Shown here piece after piece: positions 1 to 12,092 of a DNA stretch of 64,000 nt (position 1 is its first letter; each line of letters starts with the position of its first letter). The stretch comes from Glaciozyma antarctica PI12 (Eukaryota > Basidiomycota > Microbotryomycetes > Kriegeriales > Camptobasidiaceae). A model generated the notes under the pieces. The model was given only the letters and a program-made list of their open reading frames with translations. It did not search any database and was not told the DNA's origin. The position numbers and the translations under genes are program-made. Location of the stretch: NCBI GenBank assembly GCA_002917775.1, contig KZ627146.1, positions 390,112-454,111 of the forward strand, read 5' to 3'.

Positions 1-61
1 GTGAGCAAGATGTTGCGGGAGGAGGAGCACGCGGAGGAGGAGGCGAGAGGGAGGAGCCGCA

Positions 62-2818
62 GTCGCGTCAGGCGTGGCGAGGAGAAGAAGGAGAAGGCCA
101 AGGTCCCAAGGTCCCTCTTCTTCCAACAGCAGCAACTCAGTGACGACGGGACCGCTCAGTCCTGGCGTCTCGATCCCTGCGACGACGTCGGATGCGAGCG
201 ACGACGTCTCACTCGGACCAGGAGTCACGGCGACGTTCATTCCGCATTCTTACGCGCTCGTCGCGATCCCCGAGTCGGAGGAGCTCTCGCTGCCGCCTTC
301 AGGATCAGGAACGAGGACGCCGGACCCGCCATCGGGAGCAGCCACGCCGATCCTCGCGCCAGACGGTGAGGACGAGGAGGAAGCAGGTGCGTTCCTTGTT
401 GCGAGCTGCGAACTTCCTCACTGACTCGGTCCTTTCATCGCAGAAGAAGAAGACGTGCCTTTCGATATGGACGAGGACATTGACCTCGTGGACCTCGACG
501 ACGACGAAGCGAACGAACCCCTCCCCGACGACTTCGCCGCCCCCTCCTCTCCCGTCCCCGCCGCCATCTCCATGTCCTTCCGTCCCGCCTCCTACCGCGC
601 CCCCGTCCTCGGCTCTTCCTACGCCGCCCTCCTCTCCACCTCCCTCGCACGCCAAGCCGCCAAACCCATCCAAACCCCCATGTACTCCCCACCCGCCGCG
701 CCCCTCCTCACCTCCCACTCGGCCTTCTCCCCAACTCAAAAACAGTACCTCTCCGCCTCCCGCGCCGCACCCATCTATTCGCCCACTCAGGCTCAGCCCC
801 TCTCGAGCTTCGTATCGACTTCTCCGCCGGACGTAAGGCGCCCGACGGGGGACTTCGGCGAGGGAGGACGCGCAGACGGAGATGGAGTACGTCGGGCTTC
901 CGGATCCGAAAATCGCTCGAGAGGGGGAACGAAAGATTCGCGAAGTCCTCGCTATAGACGCACCTTCGCATCGTGCGCCATTGCCGAGGAAGAGGGCGCC
1001 GCTCGTGCTAGAAGTCGAGGAGCAGGAGCTGTTTGAGGAGGAGGAGGACGAGGCGATGTCTGTGCCATCGGCATTCGTGGTGGGGTCTCTGCCGATCCAG
1101 ATGGGAGCGAGGCCGACGCGCGTACTAGGTCCCAACATTCTCGGTGAATCGTCGGAGCGGGAACTTCAGCGCAAGACCTCGGTCCCAGCGCGACAGGAAC
1201 GGCAATTCGTTCCTCCTCTCAAGGCGACGCCCTCGAAAAAGGTCATTCCTGAAGCGCCTTCAGCCGGCTTCTCGATACCGATGGAGATGGGGCGACCTGC
1301 GCCGACGCCGCAAAGTGTAGGAGCGGGGCCTTCGTCGTTGGCGCAGAGTTTGAGGAACCCGCCGGCTTCGTTTGCGAGGAAGGTAGGAGGAGGAGGAGAG
1401 GGGAGGAGGAGGAGGAGGAGGAGGAGGAGGAGGGAGGGGTTCGTGCCGCCGCATGTTTGGGCGGCGCATGGGAGGCCGGATGCAGGATCTGTTGAGTAGG
1501 AGTGTGAGCGAGTCGTACTAGTTGGATGGAAGCGAGAGGGTTTTGTAGATTTAGAGATTGCGAAGGACTGTGCAGGTCGCAAGGGAGAGGGTGTTTCTGT
1601 CGCTGCGTCGCCGTCGCTGCTTCGTTCTCTTCTGCTTTCCTTCGGGGTCTGTACTCGAGCTGGTCAGGAGGGCCCCGTGATGTCGCCGGGCGAAACGATT
1701 CGAAGCCTTCGACAATCGCCGACGGTCGAGCAGAGCCTCGTCCTTGTACTTCTTCCACAACCTCTGCTCGTCTTGAAGATTCGCACCCAGCTCAGCAGCC
1801 TCCGACAAGGACCACCCTTCGCTACCGCGACTTGATCCGCTCGAACGCCACCCACCTTTCGGCCCATGTCCGACCCCTCGACAGCACAACCTCCTGCACC
1901 TCATCCCTCCTCACCAACTCTACAACCTCCTCCTACCTGCACGAGCGCAACGCCACCTTTTCCCAGCTGCGCACCGCCGAGCCGGACTCCGTCGACGTCG
2001 GAGGACCGAGTTTGAAGAACGGAGATTGGAGGGCGTTCTCTCGCGTCGAGGCGCGGGGGGTGAGATGGCTGGAGCACGAGCGAGGAAGGAGGAGGGGCGT
2101 AGTGCCGGGGGAGGAGTGGGTCGTCGAGGGTGTGCTGTGGGCGACTAGGGTTGGTTCTTTTGCTCCTGTTCTCGCACCGCTGAGACCTCTCACAGACGAA
2201 CGAGGTAGTATTCTGTCCCTCGACGAGCTGTATTCCAAGCCAAGTCCCACTCTCCCTACCCAGCCTCACGCGATCCAGCCGACCCTCCCTCCCCTTCACT
2301 CGCTCCCTCTCCCGCTCCATCTCCCGTTCCTCGACACTCTCCCCGCCAAAGGAGCAGACCTTCCTCGGAAAGCTGAGAACCCTCTTCGTTCGATCCAATC
2401 GCACGGCATCCATCTCAGCGCCAGGCGTCCAGCAAGCTTCAATCCCAGCCGTTCGTCCCTTGTTCGGCCCCTTCCTCGCTCGCAACTGATCTCCTTTCCA
2501 CAGAATCCTTTCGACGTCCTCCCACTCTCAATTCCCTTCTCCAACATCCTCGCCCTCCGCACCGAAAGCTACCCCACCTCCTCGGGACCGGACCTCGGCA
2601 GCCTCATCAACGCCCGCCCGTGCATCGAGCTGGACGTTCGCGAGGAGAAAGGAGCGGAGCTGAAGGTGGGGTTCGTGTTTCTTGATGCGATGTTGGCGCC
2701 GTACGTCCCTCTTCTTCAGTCGGGTTCGAGCAGAGCTGACGCGGTACGGAGCAGTGAGGCGCAGGAGTTTGTGGAGCTGGTGGAGAACGGGAGAAAGGCG
2801 GCAGGAGGGTGCTTGTAG
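62..2818 (+). CDS. Uncharacterised multi-exon protein, 5' end outside window
   Basis: No family recognised. The first readable exon (to 386) has no ATG in frame and a stop at 2-4, so it probably begins after an AG near 61-70 and the true start lies upstream. Frame-consistent introns: 387-443, 833-875, 1383-1499 (holds a GGA run), 2150-2195, 2451-2503 (CTGAT branch, CACAG acceptor) and 2701-2754; the last exon ends in TAG at 2816-2818. A frame change near 1746-1795 fits a 50-nt GTACTT..CTCAG intron but could also be an indel. The protein begins rich in Ser/Pro/Thr, has an acidic patch (MDEDIDLVDLDDDEAN), more disordered stretches, then a firmer C-terminal part (NPFDVLPLSIPFSNILAL, ELKVGFVFLDAML). 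Probably one gene, though a split into two near 1500-1800 cannot be excluded. Confidence 0.5.
1383..1440 (+). repeat. GGA/AGG trinucleotide run inside an intron
   Basis: A purine-only stretch of mostly GGA triplets follows the donor-like GTAGGAGG at 1383. Read through it would encode a poly-Arg run, unlike the flanking protein, so it is best placed in the intron 1383-1499. Confidence 0.7.
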
Positions 2819-3125
2819 AGTGCACTGCGCTGGCTGCGTGCAGGGTCTCTGTCCTACAAAGCTCCTCGAAGCAGATTGAGGAGAGGGAACAGACGTCGAT
2901 CCTCGTCCGTTGGATCGTACAGCTGGGCGATAGCCTGAGGATGCCTGAGAACTTCGGTACTCTGCTGCTTGGGGTACAGTCGCGGTGGAGGCCTGGCGGC
3001 TTGAGGGCCTAATGGCGAGAGGCAGAGGGACTTGGTCGGCGTGAGGAGGTTCGTTTGTTGTCTCATCCTCCCAACTTCCTCCTCGACTCGAATGCTGCCG
3101 CCGCACCCGTGAACCACCTACGCCC
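2819..3125. other. Intergenic, 307 bp
   Basis: Lies between two + strand genes and must hold the 3' end of the first and the promoter and leader of the second. I see no RNA gene, repeat or conserved frame. Confidence 0.6.
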
Positions 3126-6035
3126 ATGTCTTCCCACTCTCCTTACTCGGGGCGTTCTCCTGCGGCCACGCCAGACCGCGTTCACGCCCCGCGAGACCAC
3201 CCACGACAGCATTCATCCTCCTCGTTCGACCTGGCCGACGACCCCTCCTTCTCCTCCTCCCACTTTGTCACCTCGACTCCTCTCAAGCCCGGCCCGCGCA
3301 AGAGCTTAAACGCGGAGGACGCGCTCGATGCGGACGCCTTGCGCGCGAGCGACACGGAGAGCTTGCCAGGGCAAGACGACCTGGCAGAAGGGCTCAGGAG
3401 CGCGACTCGGATACGCCTTACTCGCAGGAGCTTAGCAGAGTTCTCCTCTTTTAACGGCGCGAACCCCCACCCCTCCCCACAGCTTCAGTCCTCGCCAGCG
3501 CGTCCCTTCACTTCCTCGTCCTCCCCCTCCAACGCGACTGTTCAGCCTCTCGCCTCATCCTTTATGGGACGCGACTTGTCGGGTCAGTCTGGGGCGAGGT
3601 ACGCTCCCACGCCGAGTACGGGGAGCAGCACGCTCGTTGAGAAGGACGACTATTATGGCGCGCGATATTCGAATGGAGGAAGGGGCAAGGGCAAGGGAAG
3701 GGAGGACACGACTGTGCGGGGGTATGGAGCCAGACGGAGTGGAGAAGGGATTGCAGAGGAGCCGGCACCAGAAGACGACGGCTCGTCGAGCTCTCCTCGA
3801 CCTCAGAGCACCAAGTCGCGTCGGACGCCCGAGGAGCTCTCCTCCTTCCTCGACGCCAAAGTCGCCGCCGCCTCAGCCTCCATCTCCACCGCCATCTCCA
3901 CTCCACCCCAGCCTCGCATCCGTTACCAGCAACAACTATCCGCCGTCTCGACCCCAATCGCTCCAGGCGCCTACCCCCCCACCTCGCGCAAACCTCCTCC
4001 ATCCCGTCGTCCTCTCTCCCACTCTCCCTCTCACCAACCAAGCACCACTCCGAATGCCTCTTCCCAAGTGCGCGACGCTTTTACGCGCTTCATCACAGGC
4101 CCCGACGGCGCCATCACTCATTCTGCCGAACGACGAGCTCTCCTCGCCGCTCAGCGCCAAACAGCCACACCTTCGTCCAATCAGTCACGATGGGAACCTC
4201 CTACGCCGCATCCTGCGGGCTCGTACCCCTTCACCCCTTCGGCGAACGAGGCGAGGTCGGATCCGAGGAGTAGCAGATCGCCTTTACCGCGGAGAGCTTG
4301 GGGAGCGAGTGCGACGGGGGAGGAGAGTGAAGTATATGGGGATAGGGAGGATGAGGAGAGAGCGATGTCGCCGTCGAGGAGGGGACGGAATGGGGACGAG
4401 CGGAAGCTCGTACAGACGTTGAGGCATTTAAGGGAGATGCAGGTCGAGACGGAGGGAGCTGGAGGACAGGACGACGAGGAGGATCTGAATCGTTATTTTG
4501 CGCCGAGTGGGGATGAGCAAGAGGAGGAGCAGGAACGGGAACCGAATGTTCGGACGAGGGACTACGAGGGGGATTATTCGGAGGAGGACGACGAAGAGGA
4601 GGGCGGGCTGCCGGGGTTGGGACAGCAGAGTACGGTGCGGTTTGCGATGGTCGACTCGGACTCTGGATCCGAACGTCGTTCGGCCCCTCCGACGCCAGCA
4701 GGAGCGAGCCGGCCCTCTCCTCCGTCGCACACGAACCTCGCTTCCTCCTCTCGGCGCTCCCCACCTTCGACCCAGACCATTCCTCCCATCCTATCACCAC
4801 CTAAATCACCCCGACGACGCCCCTTCGCTCCACCTCGTTCGCCCTCTCCCCCCCTCCCTCCCCCCGTTCCCTCACCCTTAGTGACTCCACAATCCTCTCC
4901 CGCCAAGCTCCACCGCCCCAGGATTCCAGGGCAGTACAATCCCACTCCTCGCCGTTCTCCTCCCCAACCTTCCTTCTCCCACTCTCCCGCTTCCTCGACT
5001 CCTCCGAGACCATCCGTGCCGGCGCCTCAACCCGCTCAAACCGCTCAAATCAAATCCCTTCCCCCCGCCCATCGACCACTTCTCCCCGGGCCTCAACCTT
5101 AACAAACGGTATTATCACGCGCCGAAGATCCTCCCTCTCTTCCAGCCACGTCCCCGAGCCAATCGAGCCAGCAGACGACGTCCGTTCCATCGCAGCCGAA
5201 TTGCTGCAAGCCGTCAAGGGCCTATCGGCGCCACTGGATGAACCGGGGTTACTGGTACGAGGGGAGAGTCTGGTAGGGGTGTTAAGTCGGAGGAAGAAGG
5301 AGAGTGAGGGGCGAAGGAGGGAATTGGAGATGGAGATGAGTGGGCTTGAGAGGGGTGAGAGGAGGGGTTTGGTGAGTCGTTCGCTTGGATTGGGTTGGGG
5401 TAAAGGCTGATAGTGTGAGGTAGGATGAGAGGGATGAGGTGATGGAGAGGTTGGCGAGGGATAGGGAGGAGGAACTGGGGCTGGCGGGGAGGATCGAGGA
5501 GCTCCGAAGGGGGATCGAGGAGATGGGAACCAAGGTCGGCGAGACGGTGAGTTGGGGTTTGCTGCTTTCGAATGGACGCAGCTGATCATTCTGGCAACAG
5601 GTTTCGGCGGTCGTTCAGGAGGCTATCAAGGTCGAATCTCGTCGTCGAGGGCACTGGCTCGCTTGGGCTCTCTTGATTCAGCTCGTATTCCTCTGGCTCA
5701 TGGTTCGGTACACCCTTTCCTCCGAAAACACTGAAAGACGAACTAACCAACACGGCTACAGCTACGCCAATTCGCGCGCGAACCACCTCTTCCAAACCGT
5801 CTACTACGACCCCTTCTACCCCGCCCTCTTCCTCCCCTCCTCCGGTACTCCCTCGCTTCTCCTCCCCGAGACGATCGAGCTTTTCTCTCCCCCATCTTCG
5901 GCTATGGAGATGGGGCTTCTTGGGGTTGCGAAGGAGTGGACGGGAGCTGCGGTGCGGAGGGCGGCGGGGTGGGGAGCTGGGGAGCTGGGGGTGTGGGAGG
6001 GGGGAACGCAAGTGCTGGAGAAGATACCGTCTTAG
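3126..6035 (+). CDS. Disordered, coiled-coil protein with C-terminal membrane segment
   Basis: Function unknown. ATG at 3126 (MSSHSPYSGRSPA). Exons: 3126-4880, 4922-5371, 5424 to about 5547, a segment ending at 5707, and 5762-6035. Introns are small (41-54 nt), with GTGAGT or GTACAC donors and a GCTGAT branch in two. The N-terminal 580 or so residues are Ser/Pro-rich and disordered, with acidic stretches around 4480-4600. Next comes a charged helical region (RRKKESEGRRRELEMEM; ERLARDREEELGLAGRIEEL) likely to form a coiled coil. One hydrophobic span (HWLAWALLIQLVFLWLMV) follows, then about 90 residues with the aromatic motif YYDPFYPALFLP. This order suggests a cytosolic or nuclear-envelope protein anchored near its C terminus; the location is inferred. 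The 4881-4921 intron was chosen by frame and is the least certain. Confidence 0.65.
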
Positions 6036-6343
6036 GGATATGATTTATTGCTGCTAGAGGGAGATGTTGTGTGGATTAGGAGAGGAGATGGAACATGCGA
6101 AGGCGTTTGGCCTCGGGTTAGGACCTCGTTGCAGTGCTTTCTTGCAGCGTCTTTGAGCAAAGCTGTACGTGTCATTTGAGCTGTATCAGTTTCTACTCGC
6201 TGGAGGCGGCGAGCTGTCTGCGTCCAGTCGCCCGCCCAAAGGAGCTCCAGGCTCGACGCGCTTTGTTCGCGGCAGGCTTTCTCTTTCAGCTTCCCTCCAC
6301 TCCCTCAGCCCATCCACAGTCCCTCGCCCGCCTCCTGCAGCTC
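6036..6343. other. Intergenic, 308 bp
   Basis: Holds the end of the preceding transcript and the promoter of the MOB4-like gene. The reading frame of the MOB exon stays open upstream to about 6134 but has no in-frame ATG before 6344. No other feature seen. Confidence 0.55.
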
Positions 6344-7655
6344 ATGGGCCGCGCAAAACAAGAACGGGACGACGGCGGCGGCAGCGGCAGCAACAACCGA
6401 CTCGCGGAGGAGACGGCGCTGAACGGTCTAACGCCACGCGAACTGGAAGAGCACCGCACGAGGGGGAGGCTAAGGAAGGGCACACGCATGGAAGTACGCT
6501 TCCTATCCTCCGTACGGGCCCGGGAGAAGACTGACTGGGGTACAGAACGCGTTTCCCTTGCAAGATCCCTTTCTACCTCCCCGGCTTTTCTCCTCGTTCG
6601 AATCAAGCTTCCAAGCACATGAATACATCAGCTGGCTGGTCCATGCCGACCCTCACGACGTGGACGCCATCTGCGCGCTTCCTGTTGAGCGAGTCGCGTC
6701 GCGTGCGGGGTCGGTGGAGGACGAGGACGAGGGCGGCAAGGAGGAGATGGAGCCGCTCGTGGAGGCTGATGTATGGGTTTATGAGCACCTGCGGTGAGTT
6801 CTGGTACCGCTGCTGGAGCGGGTGGAGCTGATGCGGTGCGGTTGCAGGCGATTGAGTCTTGACCTCGCTATCCTGGTCTCTGCGTTGCAGAAGGAGTGCT
6901 ACCGCAGTAGATGTCCAGAAATGAGGGCACAGGTGCGGTCCTATCCCGCTGTTCGTGACGCAGACTGACCAGAGGCGCGCAGGATTGGCTCTTTCTCTGT
7001 GCGGCGCATGCTTCTGCTGGCGAAGTACGTCCGTTCGCGTGCTAAGCGAGTCTTTCAGCTAACGCAACATCCTCTCAGAGCGAATGCTGTGGTGCGTGGG
7101 GATATCTGCATCACGACTCCGAGCTAACCACCTCGCTTCGCAGCTATCGATTATATCGTCCACACCCTCGACGGGGCAACCGCGCTCCTCAACTCGTCGC
7201 GCTACTTCCCCTCTCGTCTCAACATTCCCGACACGTCGTTGAAGCATTTTACGAGCATCGCACGTCGTCTCTACCGCGTGTTCGTCCCCGGCTCTACACC
7301 TTGTTCGGAACTGACCATCCCATCCCGCATCACAGCTTCGCACACGCGTACTTGTGAAGACCTTCACTGAGCTCTCTGAATTCGTAGCTAAACTCTCTGC
7401 GCAGTCACCACCGCGAACTTTTCGACGCGTGCGAGGTACGCTCCCCTCTTCGATTCTGCGAAGCGCGAGCTCACGCCGCTCAAACAGGCCGAAACCTCCC
7501 TGTACCAACGCTTCCTGACCCTCACCGCAAATTTCGACCTGTGCGTCTCCCTCTCCCAGCAGAAATTGACCCAACTAACGTCGAGCGTCTCGCTCCGCAG
7601 CGTCGACGCCGACCTCCTCGTTATACCCTTGGCCAAGGACGATCTCATTGATTGA
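6344..7655 (+). CDS. MOB4: MOB4/phocein-type MOB family protein
   Basis: About 275 residues. MOB proteins are small zinc-bound adaptors; the MOB4/phocein branch (fungal MOB-3) is a core subunit of the STRIPAK phosphatase-kinase complex. Visible family blocks: WLVHADPHDVDAICALP, HLRRLSLDLAILVSALQKEC, CPEM, DWLFLCAAH, ECCAIDYIVHTLDGATALLN, YFPSRLNIPDTSLKHF, RRLYRVFAHAYFHHRELFD and a closing DLLVIP. The Cys pair of CPEM/ECCAIDY and the HAYFHH histidines form the expected metal site. At least nine introns join in frame. Exons 7079-7091 (13 nt) and 7336-7353 (18 nt) are microexons, and both encode conserved residues. An acidic insert (EDEDEGGKEEMEP) follows ICALP. The ATG at 6344 is the first in frame. 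Converges with the zinc transporter gene. Confidence 0.92.
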
Positions 7656-7910
7656 GTAGCCCCGTACCCTTCTTCGCATCTTGCAAACCACGCACACGCA
7701 CTTCAGCATCCGTTCTCGCGGCCGTCGTTTTCGCTCAACGCCTCGCTCGGCAGTTCCATTTTAAGTTCCCGACTCGCCTCGCGCCGGACTCGATTTCGCG
7801 AACTCGTCGAAGGCTCGCTCCCCCCGTAGGGCGTTCAGAAACAGATTGTGCATCACGAGCGAGCTTGCAACGAGCGAGGGGAATACTACAAGATGACAGC
7901 CTACACAACC

Positions 7911-10538
7911 CTAATGATGATGCCCTCCTCCCGCATGCGAATGCCCATGCGCCCCTTCCTCCTTCTCCCCATACATCAACGAATGATCATAAAACGCGAC
8001 TTTCGCCCCCCTCTTCTCCCTCACCACACTAACCGTCAACTCCCCCGGTCCAGCCAGACTCCCCCTCCTCTCCCCTCTCTCCGACCCCCTCAGCGCAGGC
8101 GCACAGCGCTCTTTCGCGAACCGAGTGACGGAGAGGATATCGTCGTCGCTCGCGTCGTTCTTCACGCGCACGACAAGGGTGGCGATGAGGGTTGAGGTTT
8201 CTGCGTCTTTTGTAGGTGGGCCGCGACGGTAGATTGGTGAGGGTGTTGGGGTCGAGAGGGGAAGGTGGGGAGTGAGTTGCCAGATGTGGGGAGGGGAGAC
8301 GGAAGTGACGAGAGGGTGGTTCTCGATCTGCGTTTTAGCGGGTTAGCAGAGAGCGAAGAGAGCGAAGGGGAGAGGACGTACGTCTCGGAAACCGTTCGTG
8401 AGGGCGTTCATCTGGCTTGCTTGGGGCGGTGGAGATGTTTGGAGGAGCACTTGGCCAGTCGCGACGGCGGCGGGGTAGGCGATGTAGAACATTGCGATCG
8501 CCTGGAGAAGAGCGACGACCTTGTCCAGCGGTGCGAGTTGGACGCTGCGGAATCGAGAGATGTCAGTGTGACTTCGTCGCAGGTCCAGCGAAGGAACGCA
8601 CCCGGGGATGGTGAAAGACGAAACGACGAGACCGATGGAGAAGATAAGGATAGTGAGGGTGAAGGGGTTGCCAACGAGGTCGAGGACGGAGGGCTCCAGT
8701 GAGCGTGATCGAGGACGAGAGAAGGAGAGTCCTGAAGGTCCGACTGCGTCGGCAAGGGTTTGGTGGTTTCGAAGTGCGATGGCGGAGACGACGCTCGCGA
8801 GGGCGGAAAGCGCGAGAAGCGTCACGGGGAGGATGATTCTGGAACGCGGGTCAGCTTAGCATTCGTTGCGAGGGGAAGAACAACGCACCCTGGATCCGCG
8901 CCGAGCGAGGTGCTCGAAAATCCACCTGCGTCGTGTCCCATACCGCCGTGTCCGGCTCCGTGCGCGCCTTCGCCTTCCGCCGGGCCATGAAGGAGTAGAA
9001 CATGCTCCACCGACTCCTTGAGAACGTAGACGGCCGAGAAAAGAAGGTAGATGGCCTGCGAGAAGTGCGAAAGCGTGACGAGCCTTCGCGAACTGCAAAG
9101 ACGACATAGTCAGTAGCGTCCTCGGAGTCTGCAAGATCAATAAATCACCCGAAAGGCATCCGTACGCTCTGATCTTGCTGAGACCCGCTCAGCAAGCCCC
9201 ACACGAGGTCGATCCCAGCTCCTCCCTCGACGAACACGCCCGACAGCCCTCCCATCCCATCAAACACCACCAAGTACCCCAGCCCTGTCACTGCCAAGCT
9301 CTCCCCACTCTGCCCTTGCACCCACAGCATCGCACCCATGATAATCTGCGCGGCGGAGAGGGCCAGAGCGAGCTTCGTGCCGAGGGGGAGGTAGAGGAGG
9401 GAGAAGACGACGAGTCGAATCGGGGCGGGGAGGTGCGAGTATTTTGAGCGAAGGGAGGGCGCGGGGAGGAAGGTGGATGAGCTGGCGACGGGGGTGGGAG
9501 GAGGGAAGGAGGAGGTGCGGCTGAGGCTGGTTCGGGCGTAGGGAGATTGGGCGAGGTCGGGGTTCGTCTCTGTTGGATCGAGGAATGAGAAGAAGTTGTG
9601 CGAGAGGGAATGGCGGTGATGGTGTCCCCTTCGTCGGTCCTTGCTCTTCGACGGGTCGTCCGCGTCGTCCTCAGCCGGAGGAGTGCCCAAGCCTCCCCAG
9701 TTGCCCGCCTGAGGAAAGCCGCCCGACGAAGACGCAGGTGGGATCTCGCTGATTCCTCCCATGCGACCAGAGCCGTTGGGATCATCGTACGTGTCGCCGT
9801 AGCCCGTCGCCTGCTGTCCTGGTCGCGGGAAGAAGGCGGAGAGGTTGCGCTCGTGGATCCGCGAGTGCCTGCGGGCGTGCTCTCCTCCTGATCCTCGTGG
9901 GAAGTTGGGCGTCAAAGGAGTCGTCCCGTTGCTAAAGTGGACCGCGTACGGCGCTGCTGAGCTCGGGGACAATGGGAGGAAGACGTCGTCCTCCTCCTCC
10001 CCCGCATGAGCTCCAACAAACGCCGCTCCCTCCTCGTCCTCCTCGCGCACCTCCTCCAAGCCCAAGCCCACTGCAACTTCTAGCCGATCTCCTTCCGGAA
10101 TCGTTATCGGCATAAGCTGGACGCTTGCACGCCGCTTGTGCGCCCCAGCGGAGCCGTTTGGCGGTCCACGAGTTGGAGGAGGCTGGAGCATCGAGTTGGA
10201 CGAAGAGAAGCCTGCAGGAGGCTTGTAGGGGAAGTTGGGCGAAGCTGGAGAAGGGCTGGAGGAGTAGGAGACGGATTGCGCGCGTCGAACGTGGCCGCCT
10301 TGAGTAGGAGAGGGAAGGGGTGCGTCGGGAGAGGCTGGAGGGGAGGTGGCGCCTGGCTTGGTAACGATCTCGTCGAACTCGCGTACGAGAGATTTAACTC
10401 TGCAACGAAGAAAGGGAAGGAGAGAGAGAGCCGTGGGTCAGCTCAGCGACCAGTGCCAGCTGGGCGGTCCCCTCCTCCTTTCTTGCGTGGATGTGAAACT
10501 CACCGGCGGTGCCCTTTTGGTGGATTGAGCGAGGCCAT
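7911..10538 (-). CDS. ZRG17: Zrg17-like cation diffusion facilitator (ER zinc transport subunit)
   Basis: Starts at 10538 (MASLNPPKGHRR); intron 10400-10503 precedes a long disordered N-terminal part (to about 9470). The membrane domain has several spans: LRLVVFSLLYLPLGTKL, ALALSAAQIIMGAMLWVQG, LAVTGLGYLVVFDGMGGLSG, SQAIYLLFSAVYVL, TLLALSALASVVSAIAL and FTLTILIFSIGLVVSSF. A His/Gly loop (HGAGHGGMGHDAGG) lies between spans, and the C-terminal cytosolic part ends HGHSHAGGGHHH before TAG at 7911. In yeasts Zrg17 pairs with Msc2 to move zinc into the ER or early secretory pathway; that role is taken from the family. The second span carries FDGMGG where active CDF subunits have an HxxxD zinc site, which fits a Zrg17-type partner subunit. 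Other introns include 9093-9148. The closest alternative is another CDF subunit of the Msc2 group. Confidence 0.72.
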
Positions 10539-11249
10539 GCTAGGCGTGAGTTGTGGCACAGCTCAGCTAGCCGTGGTGTGGCGGGAGAGGAGGAGGAGGA
10601 AGTCAAGCGGGGGGGACTCGTTCAATCTCCGTCGGATTCAGCGCGACTCTCCAAGCACCTCCGTGGCGTCTGGGCAAAGGGCAGGTGCGAGTTGTTGGAT
10701 CGACCAGGATTGTCGAGTCGCAAGATTAGAAGAAGAACACGTTCTCGCCTCCGCGGGGCGCAAGCCTCCTCCAATCTAGCCCGAACCTATGTAGTCCGAG
10801 GCGTTTCCGCTTTTGGAAGAGGTTATCTCGCTCGCTGACCAGCTTGAGCTGTATAAGGGACGTACTGAACTGCCGCCTTCTGTGTCCTCAAGCTGTCGAG
10901 CCCTCAAGCGCGTCGCTGCAGCGCAAATCCCACTCCTCGGACTGGTTACTGGCCCTGGGATTGTCGGAGATAGCTCTGAGGGGCTACTGAGGGTGGCGAC
11001 TGCGTAGTGGTACGATAAGCAGCAAGCTAGCAACGAGGCTGCGAGACTCGATATAGCTGTAAGGAGCGAAGCAGGAGGACCGAGGGACGTCGACGGGGCA
11101 GCCGCCAGCACCTCAGCTCGGTTTGCTTGTCGCAAGAATGCAACTGAGCAGACTGTGGCGAAAGTAGAGAGCAGAGAGAGAGCAGTGGAGCACACCCCTC
11201 CCTCAAGCACAAAGATCACATTCCTCCGCAATACATCTCCCAAGAACGC
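10539..11249. other. Intergenic, 711 bp, between two minus-strand genes
   Basis: Contains the promoter and leader of the zinc transporter gene and the 3' end of the WW gene. A long open minus-strand frame (10776-11243) has no ATG and was not accepted as a gene. Nothing else is recognisable. Confidence 0.5.
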
Positions 11250-12092
11250 CTACGTCGCCAAGAACGCAGTCAAGCGCTTCTTCTTCTTCTCCACCTTGTT
11301 CGCCTTGAACTTGGCCTGCACACTCGCATCAGCTCGCCACCCCAGACCTTCGCACGACAGAAAGAGCACGCACGACCTCCTTCGCACTCGGCCTCTTCTT
11401 CCTCCCTCCCCCCTCCGCATCCTCCCCACTCCTCTTCAACCCCTTCCCCTCCAAGCTCCCCTGCCACCCCGCTGTGTCATAATACGCATCCTGCTGCCTC
11501 TCCGCCCTTTTGAAATCCGAGATCCGATCCGGGTTCATCGTCGGATCGCCCTGGAACCGTCCCGTACGCGAATTGAACCTCGCCTGAAACACCGGTGCGC
11601 CTCCCGCTGAAGTACTGGCCACGCCGCGAGAGAGAGAGGGGTCGAGGTAGGCGAGGTCAGGGTCGATGCCGTCGTAAGTGAGGACGGGGCGGCCGTCGGA
11701 GGAGAGGAGAGGAGCCGAGGTGGAGGGGACGGGAACGTTGGCGAGAGGGTTCTCCCAGGTCGTTAGGTTCGTCACCGAGTTCCAGTAGTAGTACGCGTTG
11801 GCTCTGCGAGAGGGGACATTAGCGGTGAGTCGGGAGGAGGGAGAGGTGCGACTCACTCGGCGCTCCACACTGCTGTCCAGCCGTCCTGTCCCTTGTGCAC
11901 TCCAGTTTTGGCTTCCTTCTCCTCCGCCTCTGCTGCGTCCTCGGCCGCTGGCTCCTCCCCCGTCGCGGGGTCGTTGCTGACCTCGCTTGAGGTGGAAGTA
12001 GTCGGCGCGTCGTCGGCAGACGCTGGGACCTCAGCAGGTGTGCTGGCGGTGGTGGCGAGGTCCTTCTGTTCTGGTTCTGGCGTTGGTGACAT
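11250..12092 (-). CDS. WW-domain protein
   Basis: ATG at 12092 (MSPTPEPEQKD). Exons: 12092-11867, 11803-11374, 11315-11250, joined by two introns with GTGAGT and GTGCGT donors. The acidic, Ala-rich N terminus is followed by a single WW domain split by the first intron: GWTAVW, the aromatic strand YYYWNS, and the closing TTWENP. WW domains bind Pro-rich peptides. The rest has GRFQGDPTMNPDRISDFKRA and a Lys-rich C terminus (KFKANKVEKKKKR) ending LTAFLAT. The basic tail and single WW domain suggest a nuclear, possibly RNA-processing, adaptor, but I cannot name an orthologue. Divergent from the RidA gene, with only 74 bp between start codons. Confidence 0.78.

Noticed and set aside
305-1138. Long minus-strand frame opposite the first gene
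   Set aside because: Low-complexity Gly/Ser/Arg content typical of the reverse of a Ser/Pro-rich exon; the + strand has phase-consistent introns.
10776-11243. 155-codon minus-strand open frame with two hydrophobic stretches
   Set aside because: It has no ATG, begins only 7 bp after the stop of the WW gene, and occupies the expected leader and promoter of the zinc transporter gene.
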